The position numbers and the translations under genes are program-made. A stretch of 64,000 nucleotides of DNA from Agrobacterium vitis (lineage in GTDB: Bacteria > Pseudomonadota > Alphaproteobacteria > Rhizobiales > Rhizobiaceae), in NCBI RefSeq assembly GCF_014926405.1, contig NZ_JACXXJ020000005.1, positions 377,001 to 441,000 of the forward strand, given 5' to 3'. This document shows, piece by piece, positions 26,724 to 36,040 of the stretch. Within the stretch, counting starts at the first letter, position 1; each line of letters begins with the position of its first letter. The notes under the pieces are model-generated. The model worked only from the letters and a program-made list of their open reading frames with translations. It had not been told where the DNA came from and made no database searches.

Positions 26724-28730
26724 ATGATTTTCGCGAATTGTTTATTCAATCGGCTTGTTTTGCCGATGGTTTTGCTTGTCCTTTTATCTTTATCAGCGCG
26801 CGCCATGGACGTTGACGAGGCGCGTCATCTATTGCAGCGCCTTACCTTCGGTGCCAGTCCGGCTGAAGTGACCACTTTAGTGAAACTGACGCGGGAAGAG
26901 GCTGTCGACCGTTTTCTTGACAGTCTCGCCCATCCGGAGTTACCGGAGCCGCCGCCGTTTGTTTCCCGCCCAAGGCCGGATTACTGGGCGAGTGGCTGGG
27001 AAAACCGCGACATGATCTTGCAACATGTGGCGGAGCGCGATCAGATGCAGGCGGTGTGGATCAGCCATATGATCGCGACCGATACGCCTGTTGCCGAAAG
27101 ACTGGCGTTGTTCTGGCATGGTCACTTCGTGTCGCGCTTCGATCCGGGCCGGGTCAGTGCGCCGCTCTTCGATCAGATCGCGCTGTTTCGTCGGGAAGGC
27201 GGCGGAAATTTTCGGGTCCTGCTGCGGGATGTCCTACGCGATCCGATGATGCTGACCAGCCTGGACAATGTCTGGAACACCAGCAGCCGTCCCAATGAAA
27301 ATCTGGCGCGCGAGCTGATGGAATTGTTCACGCTTGGCATCGGACACTATGACCAGCGCGATGTGCGTGAAGTGTCGCGGGTCCTGGCGGGGCATGGCGT
27401 GGATTTTGAAGGTGGCTGGCGCTATCGCTTCGCTGTCGATCAGGCGGATACCGGGGAAAAGATCGTTCTGGGCCAGCCTATTGCGGCGGGCAGTCAGGAT
27501 CAGATTGATCGCCTTACGGATATTCTCTTAGCGCAACCGCAAACAGCCGAGTTTATTGCCGGAAAATTCTATGCCGCCTTCGTTTCGATACGTCCGAACC
27601 CTGAGGCCACCAACCGGCTGGCGGGTGTCTTGCGCGATCACGATTATGAGCTGCGGCCCTTCTTGCGCGCCCTGTTGCTCAGCCCGGAGTTCTGGAGCCC
27701 GGCCAACAGAGGCGATCTGGTCAAATCGCCGATTGATCTCGTTGTCGGGTTCTGCCGCAGCTTCGGTCTGACCCCGCCGGACGCGATGATTTTGGTAACC
27801 TATCTCGATAAGCTTGGGCAGACACCGTTCATGGCACCGTCCGTTGCCGGTTGGCGCGAGGGGACGTCTTGGCTGAACATGAAGACCTTGGTGCTTCGGC
27901 GGCTTGTGGTCTCCAGGCTTTGGGATGCGATGCGGGTTGCTGATCGCACCCCCAAACCAGGTGATCTCGCCATCCGTTTCAGCTCGGAATTTATCATGGT
28001 GCCGACCGTGTTTACCGTGCGGGTCAATGGGGCTGAGGTTGCCACCGTCAGGCAAACCATTGGACTGGATCTGCAAAAGCAGCGGACCCAGGGCGATAAT
28101 GGCGGTTTGAAACCGATGTGGGAAACCGCAATCATCCCGGCGGAAAACCTGCCCGCGGAGATCCGCAGTGTCGAGATAACCCATGTTTCCAACGATCCTG
28201 ACAGCCGCCTGTTCGTCAATTGGGTCGAGGTTGCGGGACGCCGCTATCCGCCGCAGCTTAGCCGCTGGAGCCCGTCGGATGCGCCCTGTGCGGGTGCCCC
28301 TCGCGGCATGTTCTACTGTAATGTCGGTCTGGTGTTCGATATAGCGCCTTTCGATACGCAGCAGGCGACGATAGATGATCTGCGGGCCGACCATAACAGT
28401 CACATTGAATATACGACGGCACGCCTACAATCAAAAGATGTATTCGATGCCCGGGCGCCTCTCGAACAGGCATTCGAGGTGATGATGGCGCGTGTTGGCG
28501 GGGGGTCCATCAGCCGTGAGAACCTTGCTGGGCAATGGCTTCTGGCGCGGCCTGTCTTGTCTGCCCGGGCGGAAAAGCCAGCGCTCGTTCCCTCCGTTGC
28601 CCAGCCTGTGGTTCAACCAATTGCCATGACAATGCAGCCTGTCGGCAAGACCGGCGATGCTGAACGAAGTTCGGCATTGATCGATCTTATCCGGTCGATG
28701 ACGACAGATCCGCAATACAACCTTAAGTAA
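26724..28730 (+). CDS. Exported DUF1800 protein with carbohydrate-binding-like module
   Basis: 668 residues. ATG at 26724 follows GGGGGCG and starts a signal peptide (MIFANCLFNR, cleavage after SARA); an in-frame ATG 57 bases earlier is less suitable. Residues about 25-410 are a DUF1800 domain: LLQRLTFGASP, LFWHGHFVS, NENLARELMELFTLG and VSRVLAGHG. Residues about 420-530 look like a CBM60/CBM36-type beta-sandwich inserted in the C-terminal part (FTVRVNGAEVATV, VEITHVSNDPDSRLFVNW, VEVAGRRY), a fold that binds xylan-like glycans through calcium. The C-terminus resumes DUF1800-like helices. First gene of a three-gene operon with DUF1501 and a GT2 enzyme. The biochemical role of DUF1800 is unknown. 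Confidence 0.85.
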   Translation: MIFANCLFNRLVLPMVLLVLLSLSARAMDVDEARHLLQRLTFGASPAEVTTLVKLTREEAVDRFLDSLAHPELPEPPPFVSRPRPDYWASGWENRDMILQHVAERDQMQAVWISHMIATDTPVAERLALFWHGHFVSRFDPGRVSAPLFDQIALFRREGGGNFRVLLRDVLRDPMMLTSLDNVWNTSSRPNENLARELMELFTLGIGHYDQRDVREVSRVLAGHGVDFEGGWRYRFAVDQADTGEKIVLGQPIAAGSQDQIDRLTDILLAQPQTAEFIAGKFYAAFVSIRPNPEATNRLAGVLRDHDYELRPFLRALLLSPEFWSPANRGDLVKSPIDLVVGFCRSFGLTPPDAMILVTYLDKLGQTPFMAPSVAGWREGTSWLNMKTLVLRRLVVSRLWDAMRVADRTPKPGDLAIRFSSEFIMVPTVFTVRVNGAEVATVRQTIGLDLQKQRTQGDNGGLKPMWETAIIPAENLPAEIRSVEITHVSNDPDSRLFVNWVEVAGRRYPPQLSRWSPSDAPCAGAPRGMFYCNVGLVFDIAPFDTQQATIDDLRADHNSHIEYTTARLQSKDVFDARAPLEQAFEVMMARVGGGSISRENLAGQWLLARPVLSARAEKPALVPSVAQPVVQPIAMTMQPVGKTGDAERSSALIDLIRSMTTDPQYNLK

Positions 28731-28760
28731 TTTTTTCACCATTATATTTCGGGGGAATGA

Positions 28761-29981
28761 ATGGCTATGTTTAACAGGCATGGGTTATCGCGCCGTGAAT
28801 TTGCGACATGGATGGGTCGGTGTCTTGCGCTAGGCTCTATGCCGCTGTGGGCAAGGCAGGCTTTGGCGGCGGCCGGACCGGGCGCTGCCGGTTCTGCCCG
28901 CCGGTTGATTTTACTCGAACTTTTCGGTGGCAATGATGCCCTGAACACACTGGTGCCTTTCAAAGACCCGGTCTACCGGCATTTGCGCCCAACCATCGGC
29001 CTGAAAGGCGATGAAATCCTGTCACTCAACTCGGAGTTGGGATTCAATGCGGCTTGGCGGCAGATGGCGGATCTTTATCACAATGGCGAAATCGCCATCA
29101 TCCAGGATGTCGGCTATCCCGATAACAATCTCTCGCATTTCCAATCTGCGGAAATTTGGGCGGGCGGGTCCAGGAAAGGCATTTCCAGTGGCGGTTGGGT
29201 TAGCCAGGTCTTGCAGGCGAACCGGAAGGATGCAGGACCCTTCGATGCGGATGGTGTGGTATTTTCAGGCAATCAGGACCTGCTTGAGGGCGAGGGCATG
29301 CGCATCCTGACAGTTCACGATAAGCATGCATTGCACAGCGGAGCTCCGAGCGCGATGGCTGGCACCGACAAGACGGATGATCATGCTGCGCTCGCCTATC
29401 TGACCCGCCTTATGGACGACCAGCAGGAGGTTATCGGGCGGGTTGCCGCCAAGTTGAAGGGCAATAACCGTTTCGAGGCGCGGTTTACACGGGATTATTA
29501 CATGGACCCGATTGATGCTCAGACAGCTCTTTTGCTCTGGATGTTTGAGCAGGATGTCAAGTCACCACTGTTCAAGATCAGCATCGGCGGCTTCGATCAG
29601 CATTCCAATCTGCGGGGCGAGCACGAGCGCCTTCTGACGAAAGTTCAAAACACCCTCATAGGCCTGCGTCGCGGGCTGAAGGAGATTGGCGTCTGGAACG
29701 ATACGCTTGTCATTGCCCATTCGGAATTTGGCCGCCGACCGGCTGAAAATGCCTCTGGCGGCACCGACCATGGTTCTTGCAGTCCCGTTATCATGATGGG
29801 GGGCGGGATCAAGCCTGGGCTTTATGGCAGCCGCAGTGATCTGGAAAAGCTCGATGCGGAAGGCAATCCGGTTTTCACCACCGATTTTCGTAGTGTCTAT
29901 GCGTCGGTGATCGGCAATTTCTGGCGGTTTCCAACCAATCCGATTGCCGCACAGGGTTTTGCGCCCTTGGCCTTGTTCTAG
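28761..29981 (+). CDS. Tat-exported DUF1501 protein
   Basis: 406 residues; GGGGGAATGA precedes the ATG. The N-terminus carries a twin-arginine signal (LSRREFATWMGR) ending near ALAAAG. The domain belongs to DUF1501, an alkaline-phosphatase/sulfatase-like fold: LILLELFGGNDALNTLVP near the start, HFQSAEIW, and VIAHSEFGRRPAENASGGTDHG with MMGGGIKPG near the end, where the metal-binding His/Asp residues lie. DUF1501 and DUF1800 genes are often neighbours, suggesting that the proteins act together in the periplasm or at the surface. Here the pair is coupled to a polysaccharide synthase, pointing to modification or export of that glycan (inference). Confidence 0.87.
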   Translation: MAMFNRHGLSRREFATWMGRCLALGSMPLWARQALAAAGPGAAGSARRLILLELFGGNDALNTLVPFKDPVYRHLRPTIGLKGDEILSLNSELGFNAAWRQMADLYHNGEIAIIQDVGYPDNNLSHFQSAEIWAGGSRKGISSGGWVSQVLQANRKDAGPFDADGVVFSGNQDLLEGEGMRILTVHDKHALHSGAPSAMAGTDKTDDHAALAYLTRLMDDQQEVIGRVAAKLKGNNRFEARFTRDYYMDPIDAQTALLLWMFEQDVKSPLFKISIGGFDQHSNLRGEHERLLTKVQNTLIGLRRGLKEIGVWNDTLVIAHSEFGRRPAENASGGTDHGSCSPVIMMGGGIKPGLYGSRSDLEKLDAEGNPVFTTDFRSVYASVIGNFWRFPTNPIAAQGFAPLALF

Positions 29982-30014
29982 AGGCTGTCGGGCTCAGTAT
30001 GACCCTGACAGCCT
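29982..30014. repeat. Hairpin repeat (GTCTGTC family), second copy
   Basis: AGGCTGTC and GACAGCCT with a 17-base loop (GGGCTCAGTATGACCCT), matching the copy at 15041-15077. It begins one base after the DUF1501 stop, in the 68-base gap before the synthase gene, so it may tune expression of the third gene. Confidence 0.68.
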
Positions 30015-30049
30015 GCAAAGACTGACCCGAATAATTTAAGGATATTGCT

Positions 30050-31960
30050 GTGACATTGTTCTCTCCAGTTGCACCTGACGGTGCAGCCGGACAGGCTGCC
30101 GCTTTGCGCGCGCCTGTCTCGGTGCAGAATGCGCCTCTCAACACCGGTTGGTTTGATGATCAACCCTTCGATCAGGCCTCGTCCGAGGGTACGGAAATTC
30201 TTGCCTGCCTCACACTTTTCAACGAGCCTGCCGAGGCGGTGGCGGCGACATTGGCCTGCCTTGCCGCCAATCAGGCTGTGTTGCTCAGCCGAAATGGCCC
30301 TATACAGCGGCTGGAAGTGGCCATCGTGCTGGATGGCCGCGACCGCGTTCACCCAGAGACCGAGGCACTGTTCAACCGGCTTGGCTTCGATCTCGATTGG
30401 GGTTGCGATCCTGAGGCAGCGGGCATCGGCCAGCATGGGGCGGATGAGGCGCAAGTTCGCGTTCAGACCCGCCTTATTCCGATGGATCTGCTGACCGGGG
30501 TCAGCGGCAATCCTCTTCGCGTGCATCTGGCGGTGAAGGACCGCAACAGGGGTAAGCTGGATAGCCATGCCTTCTTCTTTCGAAGCCTTGCCGAACGCCT
30601 GCGGCCAGATTTTGTCTTGCAGATCGATGCCGGGTCGAGACCTGCTGCCGATTGCCTACCGGCATTGCTGGCGCAGATGGAACGCGAGCCTGACTGTGCA
30701 GCCCTTGCCACCAATATCGTCATGGAAGACGCCGCCTTGACCGATTGGCTGCAAAGCTGGCAACAGGCAGATTTTCTCTGGCAGAAATTATCCGATTGGC
30801 CGATTGGCAACGGTTTGGGCTATCTTGAAGTCGTGCCGGGGCAGGCCAGCCTGTTCAGAATGTCGGCCATGAGACGCGGGGCAAACGGCGATCCTCTGGC
30901 AGCCTATCTTCGCGGGCTTTCCAGGCCGAAGAGCCTGATGGAGGCCAATCTGTTTCTCGCGGAAGATCGAATCATCGGCGCGGAAATCGTCAAAAGCCAT
31001 CCTGCCTGCACCATCTGCTATCATCACGATGCCAATCTTGTCACCGATGGCTGCGCGACGGTTGGCGAATTGCTGCGCCAGCGCCGCCGTTGGACAAACA
31101 GTACGCTTGTGGCGCGCCTGGTGGCCATCGGCAGCCTTGCCGATCTGCTGTGGCATGGTCGCCTGCCGCCTGCACGCTGGTGCTCAATGGCACTGGCGCT
31201 GGCCTGGACTCTGCTGCAATTGCTGGAACAATGGTTCATCCCAGCGTCACTGGCCCTGCTTGTCTCCCTGACGTCAGGGGTTTGGCAAGACGAGGCGGGC
31301 CAGAGTTTGGCATGGGGAATGGCAGCCGGTGTGTTGCTGTTCTGGCTTTATTGTCTGGCCAGCATGAAGGCGCGGGAGGGGAAAAGGTCTCTCAGCCGTA
31401 GGCTGCATGGCTGCTTGCATGGCCTTGGTCTTGGCATCCTTCTGGCCTGCACGGTCCTGGGGTTTGCCATCTGCCTTGTTGAGGTCGGTCCTGTCATTCA
31501 GGGCGTGATCCTGATGGTTGCCCTGATCCTTGGCATGGCGGTCTTGCACCATTCGTCCCGCAGGATGTCCGATCTGCTGAGACTATTTGTGATCTATATT
31601 CCCTCCGCACCCGTCGCCAGCTTTTATCTGCTGAGTTATGCGCTTGCCAATTTCCACGATGTCAGTTGGGGCACCAAGGGCTTGGTCAATGACAGCAGGA
31701 CTGCCATTCCGGCTGGCTGGCGCCAAATGCGGTTGCGGCTTTTGACCCTTTGGGTCGTGAGCAATACGGGCTTGGTCTGGCTGGTGGTGGGTATCGTGCC
31801 GGGCGGCGCAATCAGCGTCCTTCAGTATGCCTGCCTGCCGGTCGTCGGGCAGATCGCCCTTGCGTCCTTGCTCTTGATATCGGCATGCTATCGTAAGCCC
31901 AATTTGCCGTTTACAAAGATCAGAGACCGAGCAGATAGCGTGCCGCATCTTCATCGATGA
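30050..31960 (+). CDS. Chitin-synthase-like membrane glycosyltransferase (GT2)
   Basis: 636 residues; GTG start with AAGGAT 8 bases upstream. The order of motifs follows fungal chitin synthases: LTLFNEP (54-60), VLDGRDRV (93-100), KDRNRGKLDSHAFFF (163-177), QIDAGSRP (191-198, metal/UDP Asp), GYLEVVPGQASLFR (257-270), NLFLAEDRI (300-308, catalytic Asp), QRRRWTNST (344-352, acceptor/processive motif) and, after several helices, NFHDVSWGTKG (534-544). Hydrophobic segments lie at about 380-410, 420-437, 455-500, 508-533 and 565-620. Bacterial NodC has only the generic DxD/ED/QxxRW set, so this is a different branch. The likely product is a beta-1,4-GlcNAc or related homopolymer extruded through the membrane. 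The last 41 bases overlap the convergent SorC gene. Confidence 0.85.
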   Translation: MTLFSPVAPDGAAGQAAALRAPVSVQNAPLNTGWFDDQPFDQASSEGTEILACLTLFNEPAEAVAATLACLAANQAVLLSRNGPIQRLEVAIVLDGRDRVHPETEALFNRLGFDLDWGCDPEAAGIGQHGADEAQVRVQTRLIPMDLLTGVSGNPLRVHLAVKDRNRGKLDSHAFFFRSLAERLRPDFVLQIDAGSRPAADCLPALLAQMEREPDCAALATNIVMEDAALTDWLQSWQQADFLWQKLSDWPIGNGLGYLEVVPGQASLFRMSAMRRGANGDPLAAYLRGLSRPKSLMEANLFLAEDRIIGAEIVKSHPACTICYHHDANLVTDGCATVGELLRQRRRWTNSTLVARLVAIGSLADLLWHGRLPPARWCSMALALAWTLLQLLEQWFIPASLALLVSLTSGVWQDEAGQSLAWGMAAGVLLFWLYCLASMKAREGKRSLSRRLHGCLHGLGLGILLACTVLGFAICLVEVGPVIQGVILMVALILGMAVLHHSSRRMSDLLRLFVIYIPSAPVASFYLLSYALANFHDVSWGTKGLVNDSRTAIPAGWRQMRLRLLTLWVVSNTGLVWLVVGIVPGGAISVLQYACLPVVGQIALASLLLISACYRKPNLPFTKIRDRADSVPHLHR

Positions 31961-32873
31961 TCAGCGCGTTGACATGGCCACCCCGTGCAGCGGCGCGGAT
32001 GGCGGCGTGTTTGCGTTTGCCGCGCGCCATGCCGATGACGACAGAGGTTTGGCGCGACGGGATCGCCATACTGGCGACACGGCTGTTGACCGGGTCGTCC
32101 AGCAGCTTGCCCTTGGCATCGAAAATCCAGCCGCAGATTTCGCCGGTGGCACCGATGGCCAGAAGATTGCGCATTTCGGCTTCCTTCAAGAATCCGTCCT
32201 GAAGCAAGGGCGCGTTGAGGGTCATCTCACCGATACCGACGAAGGTCACATCGGATTGGCTGCCAAGCGCGATGGTGGGAGCAACTAGCGGCTGGCGGTG
32301 CAAAAGGTCGCGCTCCTCTGCGCTGGAAACGATGACCGGTAGTGGCATCGGAAAATGCCGGGCCTTCACCGCATCGGCCATGGAAAAGATCACGTTGAAA
32401 TAGGCCGCCGATCCATCCGGGCTGATATTGCCGGTCAGCGAGACGATCTTGTGCTGCGGACAGTCCATCTGCGGCAATTGGTCGATCATGGCGCGCAGCG
32501 TGCGGCCCGTGCCCATGGCGATGGTGAGCGGGTCCGGCCGTTTCAGCCAGCGCTCCAGTTCGGCGGCACCCGCCTCGGCAATGCCTGTCGCGGTGGCGTC
32601 CGAGCCGGGATCGGTTGGCACGACCTCGACCTGCTTCAGGCCATAGGCCTGCTTCACCGCATCGGCCAGTTCCAGACAGACAGCAATCGGGTGATCGAGG
32701 CGGACCTTGACCAGCTTTTCGGCAACCGCCAGGGACACCAGCCGCTGGGCGCTCTGGCGGGAAATATTCATCGCCGCGGCGATCTCGTCCTGCGTGCGGC
32801 CAGCAACATAATAGAGCCAGCCGGCGCGGGCGGCGTCGTCCAGCCTGGCGTTTGAACCTACTTTGCGTGCCAT
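31920..32873 (-). CDS. SorC-family sugar-binding transcriptional regulator
   Basis: 317 residues. The N-terminal helix-turn-helix (AGRTQDEIAAAMNISRQSAQRLVSLAV, read from about residue 25) is followed by the sugar-phosphate-like sensor domain with AMGTGRTLRAMI, IVSLTGNI, GIGEMT and NLLAIGATGEICG. The family responds to phosphorylated sugars or polyols. It has the same orientation as the smo operon and would sit directly upstream of smoE were it not for the synthase operon between them, so it is probably the smo regulator (SmoC-type). This is inference from order. Its start faces the aldolase gene across 146 bases. Confidence 0.85.
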   Translation of the reverse strand: MARKVGSNARLDDAARAGWLYYVAGRTQDEIAAAMNISRQSAQRLVSLAVAEKLVKVRLDHPIAVCLELADAVKQAYGLKQVEVVPTDPGSDATATGIAEAGAAELERWLKRPDPLTIAMGTGRTLRAMIDQLPQMDCPQHKIVSLTGNISPDGSAAYFNVIFSMADAVKARHFPMPLPVIVSSAEERDLLHRQPLVAPTIALGSQSDVTFVGIGEMTLNAPLLQDGFLKEAEMRNLLAIGATGEICGWIFDAKGKLLDDPVNSRVASMAIPSRQTSVVIGMARGKRKHAAIRAAARGGHVNALIIDEDAARYLLGL

Positions 32874-33019
32874 CGAAAAACCTCTTCCCTTGGTGGATGA
32901 GGTAGAGGCAAAGGGGATGGGCTGTCAATTGTTTCAGTCCGATACCGGCAGGATCGGCCTTGAACCGCATCTGCAATGAGGGCTATGAAAGTCTGACGAC
33001 AGCGAATGGAGATTGGCCG

Positions 33020-33817
33020 ATGCCCGCACCCGTCAATGGTTTCAAGCAAGCCCTGCGGCAGGAGGCTGTTCTCTACGGCCTGTGGGTGGCGCTGGCCTCT
33101 GCGCATGGGGCCGAGCTTTGTGCCGGTGCCGGTTATGACTGGGTGCTGATCGATGGCGAGCATGGGCCAAACGACATTCCGCTGCTGGCAGCCCAGCTTG
33201 CCGCTTCCGCCCGTCAATCCGCCCATCAGGTGGTGCGTCTGCCGATGGGCGAAGCCTGGCTGATCAAGCAGGCGCTGGATATTGGCGCGCAGACGCTGCT
33301 GATCCCGATGGTCGATACGCCGGACCAGGCCTTGGCTGCTGCAAAAGCCTGCCGCTACCCGCCCTTTGGCATTCGCGGCATGGGGGCCGGGCTTGGCCGG
33401 GCCTCCGACTTTGGCCGGATCGGGGATTATGTGGCAAGTGCCAATGACCAGATCTGCCTGATCGTGCAGATCGAAAGCCGGTTGGCGATGGCCAATCTGG
33501 AGGCGATCCTTGCGACTGACGGCGTCGATGCTTTTCTGATCGGGCCTGCGGATCTTGCAGCCGATCTCGGCTTTCCGGGCCGCGCCGATGTGCCGGAGGT
33601 TTACGCGGCGGTGGAGGATATTCTGCGTCGGGCCAAGGCGCTGGGCAAGCCCGCTGGAATCATGTCAACCGATCCTGTGATGATCGATCTTGCCCGCCGG
33701 TCAGGCGCGCGCTTCATCGCCACGCAAAGCGATGTCGGCCTGCTGGTTGCGGCTGCGGCCAACCATCTGCGCAGCGTCAAAGGTGAGGCGGGACCAGAGG
33801 CGACTGGCGGTTATTGA
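33020..33817 (+). CDS. HpcH/HpaI-family class II aldolase
   Basis: 265 residues. ATG at 33020 follows TGGAGA; upstream in-frame codons are rejected because the family begins just before the [15 protein letters not shown] element. Metal and substrate residues are in [34 protein letters not shown] (metal Glu) and [11 protein letters not shown] (metal Asp). Members cleave 2-keto-3-deoxy acids, for example 4-hydroxy-2-oxoheptanedioate, 5-keto-4-deoxyglucarate or 2-keto-3-deoxyrhamnonate, to pyruvate and an aldehyde. Substrate not determinable here. The next gene, ung, starts 25 bases downstream on the same strand. Confidence 0.88.
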   Translation: MPAPVNGFKQALRQEAVLYGLWVALASAHGAELCAGAGYDWVLIDGEHGPNDIPLLAAQLAASARQSAHQVVRLPMGEAWLIKQALDIGAQTLLIPMVDTPDQALAAAKACRYPPFGIRGMGAGLGRASDFGRIGDYVASANDQICLIVQIESRLAMANLEAILATDGVDAFLIGPADLAADLGFPGRADVPEVYAAVEDILRRAKALGKPAGIMSTDPVMIDLARRSGARFIATQSDVGLLVAAAANHLRSVKGEAGPEATGGY

Positions 33818-33842
33818 CACCCCTGACAGTGAGGAGAGACTG

Positions 33843-34544
33843 ATGGCGCAATCGACGCTTCGCCTGGAAGACAGCTGGAAGGCCGTGGTCGGCGAGGAAT
33901 TCGAAAAGCCCTATATGCAGACCCTCAAGCAGTTTCTGGTCGAGGAAAAGCAGCAGGGCAAGCCGATTTTTCCCAGAGGGCCGGAGTATTTCCGGGCGCT
34001 GGATCTGACCCCCATCGACAAGGTGCGAGTGGTGATCCTGGGGCAGGACCCCTATCATGGCGCAGGACAGGCGCACGGCCTGTGCTTTTCTGTGCAGCCC
34101 GGCGTGCGCATTCCGCCGTCGCTGGTCAATATCTATAAGGAATTGCAGGCCGATCTCGGCATTGCCCCGGTGCGGCACGGTTTTCTGGAACATTGGGCGC
34201 GCCAGGGCGTGCTGCTGCTCAACAGCGTGTTGACCGTGGAAGAGGGCAGGGCGGGATCACATCAGGGCAAGGGTTGGGAAAAATTCACCGACCGGGTCAT
34301 CCATGCCGTGGCCGAAAGCCGCGAGCATGTGGTTTTCATCCTCTGGGGTGCCTATGCGCAGAAAAAGGCGGCTTTCGTCGATCCGGCCCGGCATCTGGTG
34401 CTGAAATCCGTGCATCCATCGCCGCTATCCGCCCATAACGGCTTTTTCGGCTCAAAGCCGTTTTCCAAGGCCAATGCCTATCTGGAGGCGCATGGAGAGG
34501 TCCCCATCGACTGGCAGCTCCCAGCCGATCCAGGACAGGGATAG
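33843..34544 (+). CDS. ung: Uracil-DNA glycosylase
   Basis: 233 residues, family 1 UDG. Catalytic water-activating Asp in [47 protein letters not shown] and the minor-groove His loop [13 protein letters not shown] are all present. It removes uracil arising from cytosine deamination or dUTP misincorporation. GTGAGGAGAGACTG precedes the ATG; an upstream in-frame extension overlapping the aldolase gene is rejected. Confidence 0.96.
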   Translation: MAQSTLRLEDSWKAVVGEEFEKPYMQTLKQFLVEEKQQGKPIFPRGPEYFRALDLTPIDKVRVVILGQDPYHGAGQAHGLCFSVQPGVRIPPSLVNIYKELQADLGIAPVRHGFLEHWARQGVLLLNSVLTVEEGRAGSHQGKGWEKFTDRVIHAVAESREHVVFILWGAYAQKKAAFVDPARHLVLKSVHPSPLSAHNGFFGSKPFSKANAYLEAHGEVPIDWQLPADPGQG

Positions 34545-34612
34545 GCGTAAATCGGCTTGCAGCTCTGCCATCTTTATCGATAGTCTTGCCCAAACAATCC
34601 ACCGGAGGCACT

Positions 34613-36040
34613 ATGAGCAATCATCTGAAATTCTTCATCGATGGTGAATGGGTTGATCCGGTTCATCCCGCAACGCTTGAGGTGATCGATCCTTCGACCG
34701 AAGAGGCCTATACATCGATTTCGGTTGGCTCCAAGGCCGATGTCGATAAGGCGGTGGCTGCCGCCAAACGGGCTTTCACCAGTTTCTCACTATGGTCGGT
34801 GGAAGAGCGGTTGGCGCTGCTGAAGCGCATGCTTGCCGAATACAACAACCGGTTTGAGGATATTGCCAAGGCTGTCAGCCAGGAAATGGGCGCTCCACTC
34901 AGCTTTGCGCTGGAAAGCCAGGCCTGGGCCGGACGTGCGCATATGGAAGCGACGATTGCCGGGCTGGAGACGTTCAAATTTTCCGAGCAGCGCGGCGGTA
35001 CCATGGTGGTCAAAGAGCCGATTGGGGTCTGCGCGCTGATCACGCCGTGGAACTGGCCGCTGAACCAGATCGTCTGCAAGGTCGCGCCCGCCATCGCCGC
35101 TGGCTGCACTGTGGTGCTTAAACCGTCGGAGATCGCCCCGATCAGCGGCATCATCTTCTCCGAAGTGATGGAGGCCGCCGGTACGCCGAAGGGCGTCTAC
35201 AATATGGTCAGCGGCAATGGCCCGGATGTCGGCCAGGTGATGGCCGGTCATCCCGATGTCGATATGGTGTCCTTCACCGGCTCAACCCGGGCCGGGATTA
35301 TCGTTGCGAAGACGGCAGCGGAAACAGTGAAGCGCGTCGCCCAGGAACTCGGCGGCAAATCCGCCAATATCATTCTGCCCGATGCCGATTTCGAAACGGC
35401 AGTGCGCAAGGGCGTGCAGGGATGTTTCGGCAATTCCGGCCAGTCCTGCGATGCACCGACGCGAATGCTGGTTCCCGCCGACCGTCATGACGAGGCGCTG
35501 ACCTATGCGAAGTCCGAGGCCGAAAGTTTCGTGACCGGCGATCCGCGCAGTGAAGACACCAAGCTCGGCCCTGTTGTCAGCCAGATCCAGTATGACAAGA
35601 TCCAAGGGCTGATCGAAGCGGGCATCAAGGACGGAGCGACGCTGGTTACCGGCGGGCCGGGGCGTCCGGAAGGGTTGAACCGCGGCTATTACATTCGCCC
35701 GACCATTTTCGGCAATGTCACCAACGATATGACCATCGCGCGGGAGGAAATCTTCGGCCCGGTCCTGTCGATCCTGCCCTATAAAGACGAGACTGAGGCG
35801 GTCGAGATCGCCAATGACACGGTCTATGGGCTGGCGGCCTATGTGCAATCGACCGATATTGAGCATGCCCGCGACGTGGCAAAGAAGATGCGGGCCGGGT
35901 CGGTCTATCTCAACTATCCGGATTGGGACACGTTCGCGCCGTTCGGCGGCTACAAACAGTCGGGCAATGGCCGCGAATATGCCGATTGGGCCATCCACGA
36001 TTTCCTGGAAATCAAAGGCATCGTCGGGTGGGACGCATGA
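34613..36040 (+). CDS. NAD(P)-dependent aldehyde dehydrogenase
   Basis: 475 residues, ALDH superfamily. CCGGAGGCACT precedes the ATG. Conserved elements: TPWNWPLNQ, KPSEIAP, the cofactor loop FTGSTRAG, general-base Glu in QELGGKSANI, nucleophile Cys in NSGQSCDAPTRM, EEIFGPVLSI and the C-terminal FGGYKQSGNGRE. The D-A-P after the catalytic Cys is typical of a subgroup annotated only generically. It oxidises an aldehyde to the acid in the cytoplasm; its substrate is unknown, but its translational coupling to a RidA protein (ATGA overlap) suggests that reactive enamine/imine by-products arise in the same pathway. Confidence 0.92.
   Translation: MSNHLKFFIDGEWVDPVHPATLEVIDPSTEEAYTSISVGSKADVDKAVAAAKRAFTSFSLWSVEERLALLKRMLAEYNNRFEDIAKAVSQEMGAPLSFALESQAWAGRAHMEATIAGLETFKFSEQRGGTMVVKEPIGVCALITPWNWPLNQIVCKVAPAIAAGCTVVLKPSEIAPISGIIFSEVMEAAGTPKGVYNMVSGNGPDVGQVMAGHPDVDMVSFTGSTRAGIIVAKTAAETVKRVAQELGGKSANIILPDADFETAVRKGVQGCFGNSGQSCDAPTRMLVPADRHDEALTYAKSEAESFVTGDPRSEDTKLGPVVSQIQYDKIQGLIEAGIKDGATLVTGGPGRPEGLNRGYYIRPTIFGNVTNDMTIAREEIFGPVLSILPYKDETEAVEIANDTVYGLAAYVQSTDIEHARDVAKKMRAGSVYLNYPDWDTFAPFGGYKQSGNGREYADWAIHDFLEIKGIVGWDA

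Noticed and set aside
30050..31960. Assignment of the GT2 gene as nodC
   Set aside because: NodC has only the general DxD, ED and QxxRW motifs and no HDVSWGTKG region. The gene lacks nodAB and a nod box, and its motif series fits chitin synthases better.
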